From the NCBI GenBank assembly GCA_026874595.1, contig CM049318.1, positions 58,126,250 to 58,190,249 of the forward strand: a stretch of DNA of 64,000 nt, written 5' to 3'. Positions 57,600 through 64,000 of the stretch are shown piece by piece (positions within the stretch are counted from its first letter, which is position 1; each line of letters starts with the position of its first letter). The translations under genes were made by a program, and so were the position numbers. The notes beneath the pieces are model-generated. The model saw only the letters and a list, made by a program, of their open reading frames with translations. It did not search any database and was not told the origin of the DNA. Source of the DNA: Sipunculus nudus (lineage: Eukaryota > Annelida > Sipuncula > Golfingiida > Sipunculidae).

Positions 57600-60480
57600 A
57601 GAAAATTACAAAACATTTTCCATTAAAAAAGTAGCACAGATCAACTGACCTGTTTTTTGTTCTGATAAATAATGCATGAATATTATTTCTTCTAGCTTAA
57701 TCCATCTGAGTCAAAGATAAGGAAATTTAAAAAGAAATGGAAATAAAATTCCTGATTTATGATATTTACAGCAATATGGATAACTAGTGGTATTTAAGGA
57801 AGAGTACTGCAAAGGTGCATAATACACCTTTCATGTCTTGTGACCCCTGACCTTATTAAATTTGGGGATTTTGAAATTAGATGTGCATATTTTAGAAAAT
57901 CTAATGGTAAATTTGTATTATGAATTTCATGAAAATCCATCAAATTCTTGGTAACTCATAACATTAACAGAGTCACCAAGGTCTAGTGACCTCTGAATCA
58001 AACTTAGGCCAGATATAATATTGGTTAATATATCTGTTCCATTTCATCCAATCCATAATATTCCTGGTGATTTATTGCAATGACACCACAAAGTAGCCTG
58101 GCCACCTCTGAGATATATGTGGATGTTGTATTCAGTTATCAAACTCTGGCAAAATAATTTATTGGTAAATACAGTTATGGTGAGTTTCATATTCCATCAA
58201 AGCCCTGTTATCACAACAGCACTAAAAGTTAATGGATGGACAGCCAGCCGGACAGGCCATGAGTATAAGTACAAAATACACATACATACAAAACACAATA
58301 TTACATGATATACAAGAAATAAAATAAAGCATCACAGTAAGCATATAAGTTATATCTATCACCTCACCCTCCTGCCTCCTTCATTCATACAACAACACAA
58401 TAATGATTGTTAGGCTGCATGTTCAATGCATTCAGAGGCAAATGATAAAATAGTATTTCAAGGTTTAAAAGATCACTGAGTGGTGATACAGCACGAGGAA
58501 AGAAAGAGTTAATGTACTGATTAGTTTTGACGTCTGGTGCCCACCTCTCCATATCTGGCATTCACCATTTTCTGCCATTTTCCCCAAAATATGTACACTG
58601 TATGCAGGGCTCCCATCAAGCTCCGGAAGATATATTGGAATTTTTATGGGAGCACTTTAGACAAAAATATAGGAGCTTATAGACATTTTTTGGTGACAAA
58701 ATTCCATTCATGATTACTTGAGTTATGTTGTCAACAAACACAATAAGAGCACTACAAACATGCATGATTCGCCTGCCATGTATCTGCTGACCTTTAACCT
58801 CATTAAATATGTGTGAATTTTGATGAGAAGGTAATTCAGGTGAGAAACTCTATTTGTAAATATGTATAATGAGTTTCATGACAAGGGACCCATGGGTCAC
58901 GGCACTCAGCTGATCGTGATTGGACTATAAATGTTTCTCCACTGTGATACTCTATGGAGTCGATAAAGCTTATGAATATCATAGACATGTTGGGCTATTA
59001 TAAAGGAATGTAATGTAATATGTGAATAAATGATAAATGAAATTACCTGACTGATGGATTAATAGAGTTAAATATAGTGGTTATCTTTTTTATTTATTTA
59101 GGAGGGGTTGAAAATTGTGATATATTTGAGCAAATATGAATTCAATGACAGCAGTTATAAGCAGTAGTAGAATGATGATCAGGCTATTTGTTGAAGGATC
59201 TAAAGTGTATGGTAGTCTGCAAGCTTTCAATTTGACAGATATGATGTTATGATTAACTATGCTGATGAAGTGATTTATGAATTTGTGACTGTATGACACA
59301 ATATCTCTTTAGTCTTGACAAGGTACATTATTGTGATGCCCACTATGTCTACATATTACACAATATTGACATAATTTCTGGCATGTACATAGGTACCTAT
59401 GGACGAATAGTTATACAAAATATTAAAGTATGAATATATCTGATTCATCTTGTTCTTGCTTACTGAGGCTGACTTTGGGATGGGGTTCAGAGAAGGGAAA
59501 AGTGAGGGCAGCACAAATGTGGATGTAGAAATATTCTATTGTAATGTTTTTCATTTATATAAGAATATGAAAAGCTAAGAGGAAAGGGGCCCTCCTACTT
59601 CGTTATAGTAAAGTTCTAAATATATGATTGCAAACTAATACTCTGACAAGACTGTCATGAAGAAAAACAGTAAAAGTTTTGAGATACTGATGCATATGAA
59701 AATTTACAGATGAACAGGCAAGTGGACAGAATGGACTAATACCTTTATTTCACTTTCAAGGGAATAATGCATTTAAGTTTATATATAAGCCTATTTTTTT
59801 TAAGCATATCCACTTTTTTCATTAAGAAGTTTTTATCTGAATCATTTTTTTATTTACAGGTTTTATAAAATTTTAATAAAAAACAACTGAAAATATAAGT
59901 TAAAATATTAGAATTGTTGCAAAAGTTGCAATCATCATATATCCAGAGTGTAGCTCATATTGGGTCATATTATGCATACAGATATATTTTATTATTTTTA
60001 AATCATAAATGTTTAAACTGAATTTAAAAGAAAATAATGCCACAACATGGCAACTACAAGAATATTTCTTTGAATCACTATTAAAAAGTTTTGCACATTG
60101 GAGTTTTCAGTACATGCTTAATTTTATTCACCAAAATAAAATAAAAGTAAATTTGATAAAATAAAACATCTTTTCAAATAAAGTATACACACTGTTGGTT
60201 AAATGAGGGACAAACAATATCATTGTGCTAATTACTATCCCAGTTTTAATTTATTACTGGAATTAATAGTCAATTTCATACCTGGTGAAGTTTTTACTCT
60301 TCTGAAGTAAGGAATTACTTATCTGATGAACATCCACACTTTCATAACAATACACCACTTTGTGGACACAATTAAATGTACACTTTAATCATTGTAACCC
60401 TGGTGGTACAATACAAAATCTAAAATGTAGCATAGCCTAGAATAAGAATGAATCAAATACAGAAAATAATAACATTCATC
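57600..60480. other. Intron or upstream DNA of HAUS5
   Basis: AT-rich, with fragments of a repeat containing catgaaaatccatcaaa (57.93-58.2 kb, related to 63.2-63.45 kb) and a dispersed-element left end at 58885. No phase-compatible upstream HAUS5 exon was recognised. Confidence 0.5.
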
Positions 60481-60945
60481 TAGTTTATGCACCATCTGGG
60501 GGGGGGGGGGAGTGCAGGGCAGAGGGGAAGCCTGCTGGTAGTGGCCAGGCTGACCCAAGGCAAGCTGCCTGGGGTTGGTTACATAATGCAAGTGAAGGCT
60601 GTACTACTAGGTGGGCTAGATGTAAACAACACTTGACATGGTGTATGAAAACATGAATAAAAGCTATTCTTTCCAATCATTTTATTCGAAATTTCAGATT
60701 TTAAAAGATTAAATCCTTATGTATATATGCTGTGAAAATTTAATCAACAGTGCCGAAGTTGGACAAAATTTAAGGTATTGATTTTTTATTTATGCTAATA
60801 ACTTGAAAAATTTGCAAAATTCAGATCTAATTTTGGGTAAACAATTGAATCTTGATTAAATAAAGTTATATTCCTGAAAAAAAGTCTCTAGGTTCAGTAA
60901 TTCTCATGTTAGGTGAGTAAATATATTTCCTGATTTTTTAAAAAA

Positions 60946-62045
60946 ATTGCATTATGTTTTGGCCCATAACTTCAAAATAATACCCAATACTGACCTAATT
61001 TTTTTTATGTTCATAGAAAATGTATGAAAGAATGTGAATACTAAATACGATCAAAAACAGATCAGTGGTTTTGATATTAGGCAGCCTTGAAGTGTAACAA
61101 TGGCTTTTTTTATGGAAAACAGAGTTTTTTTTCCTTAATATCTCGAAGGAACGAAGTCCTAATGACCCAATTTTTGGTATGGTAGGAGATTTTGGGGACA
61201 TCTAAAATTATGCCAACAGCCTGGGGAGCATAGAGATGTGCACTGAATGACCTACAGTCATCAAAGTGGACTGCTTGACAATGTAAGGGAATACAACAAG
61301 AGCCTCCAAAAAATTCAATAACTAGCCTAATTTTGCAGCATTTATTTTCAAATTTCAGATTTTAACAGATTTAATCCTTATGTATACACGCTGTGAAACT
61401 TAAATCCACAGTACTTACAGGAAAAAAACGTGCCGTGGCCAAAGTTGGGCAAAATTTAAAGTACCAATTTTATATTTTTGCCAATATTTAAAAAAATTTA
61501 ACAGATTTTGATCTAATTTTTGGTATACAATTAAATTTTGATTAATTAAAGTTGTATTACTGGAAAAAAGTCCCTACCTTTAACACTTTTGGTCTTAAGT
61601 GACCATATATATTCCTGATTTTTTTACAAAGTCCATTATGTTTGGGCCCATAACTTTTTTAAATTATATAATACTGACTTAATATCTGGCATGTACAAAG
61701 GAACTATATAGAGGAATATTTATGGTAAATATGAAGAAAACCAGATGAGTGGTTTTGATATTAGGCAGTCCTGAAGTGTAAAAATAGATTTCTAATAAAA
61801 AATTGAGGTTTTTCCTTAATATCTCGAAGGAACGAAGTCCTATTGACCCAATTTCAGCATGGTAGGAGATTTTGGGGACATCTAACTGTATGCCGAATTT
61901 TCAGATTCGTAGGTCCAACTGTGTCGAAACGTGCCAGTCTTACGGACAGACATCCGGACAGACGGACTGACAGACAGACGGACGGACGACGGATAATGGA
62001 CCACGACTATAGCTCAGATGACTTATAGTCAGCTGAGCTAAAAAT
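60946..62045 (+). repeat. 1,098-bp tandem duplication, copy 1 (dispersed element)
   Basis: It starts at attatgttttggcccata and ends ctgagctaaaaattg with the ACGG tract before it. It is repeated at a spacing of 1,098 bp by 62044-63140. The copies are highly similar throughout, suggesting an unequal-exchange duplication. A dispersed-repeat left end (gggacccatgggtcacgg) lies upstream at 58885. Confidence 0.85.
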
Positions 62046-63140
62046 TGCATTATATTTTGGCCCATAACTTCAAAATAATACCGAATAAATACTGACCTAA
62101 GTTTTGGTATGTTCATAAAAAGTATGAAAGAATGTGAATACTAAATGTGATCAAAAACAGATCAGTGGTTTTGATATAAGGCAGCCTTGAAGTGTACCAA
62201 TGGCTTTTTTTATGGAAAACAGAGGTTTTTCCTTAATATCTCGAAGGAACGAAGTCCTAATGACCCAATTTTCGGTATGGTAGGAGATTTTGGGGACATC
62301 TAAAATTATGCCAATAGCCTGGGGAGCATAGAGATGTGCACTGAATGACCTACAGTCATCAAAGTGGACTGCTTGACAATGTAAGGGAATACAACAAGAG
62401 CCTCCAAAAAAATTCAATAACTAGCCTAATTTTGCAGTTTGTATTTTCAAATTTTAGATTTTAACAGATTAAATCCTTATGTGTACATGCTGTGAAAATT
62501 AAATCCACAGTACTTACAGGAAAAAATGTGCCGTGGCCAAAGTTGGGCAAAATTTAAGGTACCAATTTTATATTTTTGCGATAATTAAAAAAATTTAACA
62601 GATTTTGATCTAATTTTTTTGTAAACTATTAAATTTTGATTAATTAAAGTTGTATTACTGAAAAAAAGTCCCCAACTTTAACACTTTTAGTCTTAAGTGA
62701 CCAAATACCTTCCTGATTTTTTACAAAGTCCATTATGTTTGGGCCCATAACTTTTTTAAATTAAATAATACTGACTTAATTTCTGGCATGTACATAGGAA
62801 CTATATAGAGGAATATTTATGGTAAATATGAAGAAAACCAGATGAGTGGTTTTGATATTAGGCAGTCGTGGAGTGTAAAAATAATTTCTAATAAAAAATT
62901 GAGGTTTTTCCTTAATATCTCGAAGAAACGAAGTCCTTTTGACCCAATTTTCGGCATGGTAGGAGATTTTGGGGACATCTAACTGTATGCTGAATTTCAG
63001 ATTCGTAGGTCCAAAGGTGTCGAAACGTGCCAGTCTTACGGACGGACATCCGGACATCCGGACGGGCAGACAAACGGACGGACGACGGACAGTGGACCAC
63101 GACTATAGCTCAGATGACTTATAGTCAGCTGAGCTAAAAA
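62044..63140 (+). repeat. 1,098-bp tandem duplication, copy 2
   Basis: Second copy of the 60946-62045 segment, ending tcagctgagctaaaaa at 63140. Small indels distinguish it from copy 1. Confidence 0.85.
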
Positions 63141-64000
63141 TTCATAGGATTTTTGGTAAGTCACCAAGGTGCTTCCAAAGTGCTGTGACCTCTGACCTCA
63201 TTAAATATGCATGGATTTTGCTGGAAATCAAACGTATGCAAGATATTTTATTGATTAACATTTCATCAAAATCCTTCATATTCTTTGTAAGTTATAGCAG
63301 CAACACCACAAAGTAGCCAAGTGACCTGTGACCTTATTAATAAAGCGTGGATGTTGCCCATAATAAAACTGGGGTGAGATAATCTGTTGGTAAGTAGTTA
63401 TGATGAGTTTCATGAAAATCCATCAAAGCCCCGGTAAGTTATTGCAGCGACACTAAAAGTTAACAGAAGGACTGTGGGTATTCTATAATTCTCTCGTCAT
63501 ATGACGGACATTTAAAAACACAAACAAATGGGGATGAACATGTGACAAACCCTCCTTGAGGGGGCAATTATAGGAGACAATGTTTTTCATCAGAAAATAT
63601 AGGATATATAGGAGTTAGTGGGAGCCCTGTGTGTGTAACAGCCTGCTGCTCTGTTCTGGTCCTATGTGGTAGCACTGCTAGCCTTGTTTAGAAGGGCCTA
63701 TTCTGATATCAGACATGTATTGCATTAAGATAATCTTTTGAATCTTTGGAAAGCTTAAGCCAAAAAGTGAACATCCCTCGGTGCGCAAGCTCTCAGTTTG
63801 GTTTTTACTGACATGTTTACAACTTGTGGGGGCCCACCGAAATAATCCAAACATATTCAAATAAGACACCTTATGGCCACTTTGATGAACCAGAGTTTTG
63901 CAAGGGTATTTTAAAACTGGTGACTTTTCAACTGCCAAACATATGCAATCTACCACCTTAGGTAGCACCATATCGGCCCTCTGACATCACGACCAGATTT
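63141..64000. other. Repeat-derived non-coding DNA
   Basis: Contains tgacctctgacctcatt and catgaaaatccatcaaag shared with 57.9-58.2 kb, and an ending gggatgaacatgtgacaaac like the 7.6/9.7-kb repeats. The minus-strand frame at 63678-63971 has no domain evidence. Confidence 0.5.

Noticed and set aside
60280-60310. Micro-exon candidate cttacttcag|..|gtatga upstream of the HAUS5 exons
   Set aside because: The 20-nt block would introduce a stop codon in the only frame compatible with the next exon.
63678-63971. 97-codon minus-strand frame near the right edge
   Set aside because: No recognisable domain or splice signals, and the surrounding sequence looks repeat-derived.

Overview
The window looks like AT-rich, intron-rich animal DNA, most probably from a mollusc and likely a bivalve. 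It has one host gene with long introns and is otherwise packed with dispersed repeats, SINE heads, MITE-like inverted-repeat elements, microsatellites and minisatellites. The taxon is inferred from the repeat style: a family beginning with the palindrome gacccatgggtc, carrying an ACGG-rich tail and ending cagctgagctaaaaa, as I recall from bivalve genomes. It is not proven by the sequence.

Positions 1-27,400 hold no gene I can defend. They contain a ~1 kb segmental duplication (1-2,035 against 6,530-7,500), one copy of which is split by a 1.1 kb TA-flanked inverted-repeat element. They also contain an 81-bp-arm palindrome built on a tRNA-like B box, two tRNA-derived SINE heads, a broken non-LTR reverse transcriptase, a 423-bp MITE with a 7-bp target duplication, a ~740-bp foldback element, many (AT)n tracts and one isolated exon-like block.

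Positions 27,463-57,591 hold eleven exons on the minus strand whose phases join without a break. They encode the C-terminal ~470 residues of HAUS5, a subunit of the augmin (HAUS) complex that recruits gamma-tubulin to existing microtubules. The first third of the gene lies beyond the right edge. The intron between the exons at 42.3 and 30.5 kb holds a structurally complete 5.68-kb DIRS1-like tyrosine-recombinase retrotransposon (31,639-37,320), in the same orientation as the gene. It sits inside a copy of the mollusc-type dispersed repeat. An uninterrupted relative of that repeat at 25.5 kb gives the empty target site.

The most unusual feature is a pair of unrelated minisatellites, both of 31-bp period. 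Each starts exactly at a HAUS5 5' splice site and runs into the downstream intron (45,489-48,088 and ~54,586-55,127). In both, the repeat unit is the last ~20 nt of the exon plus the first 11 nt of the intron, so each array carries many copies of an exon-intron junction.

Positions 57,600-64,000 are intronic or upstream DNA dominated by a 1,098-bp tandem duplication of the dispersed repeat.
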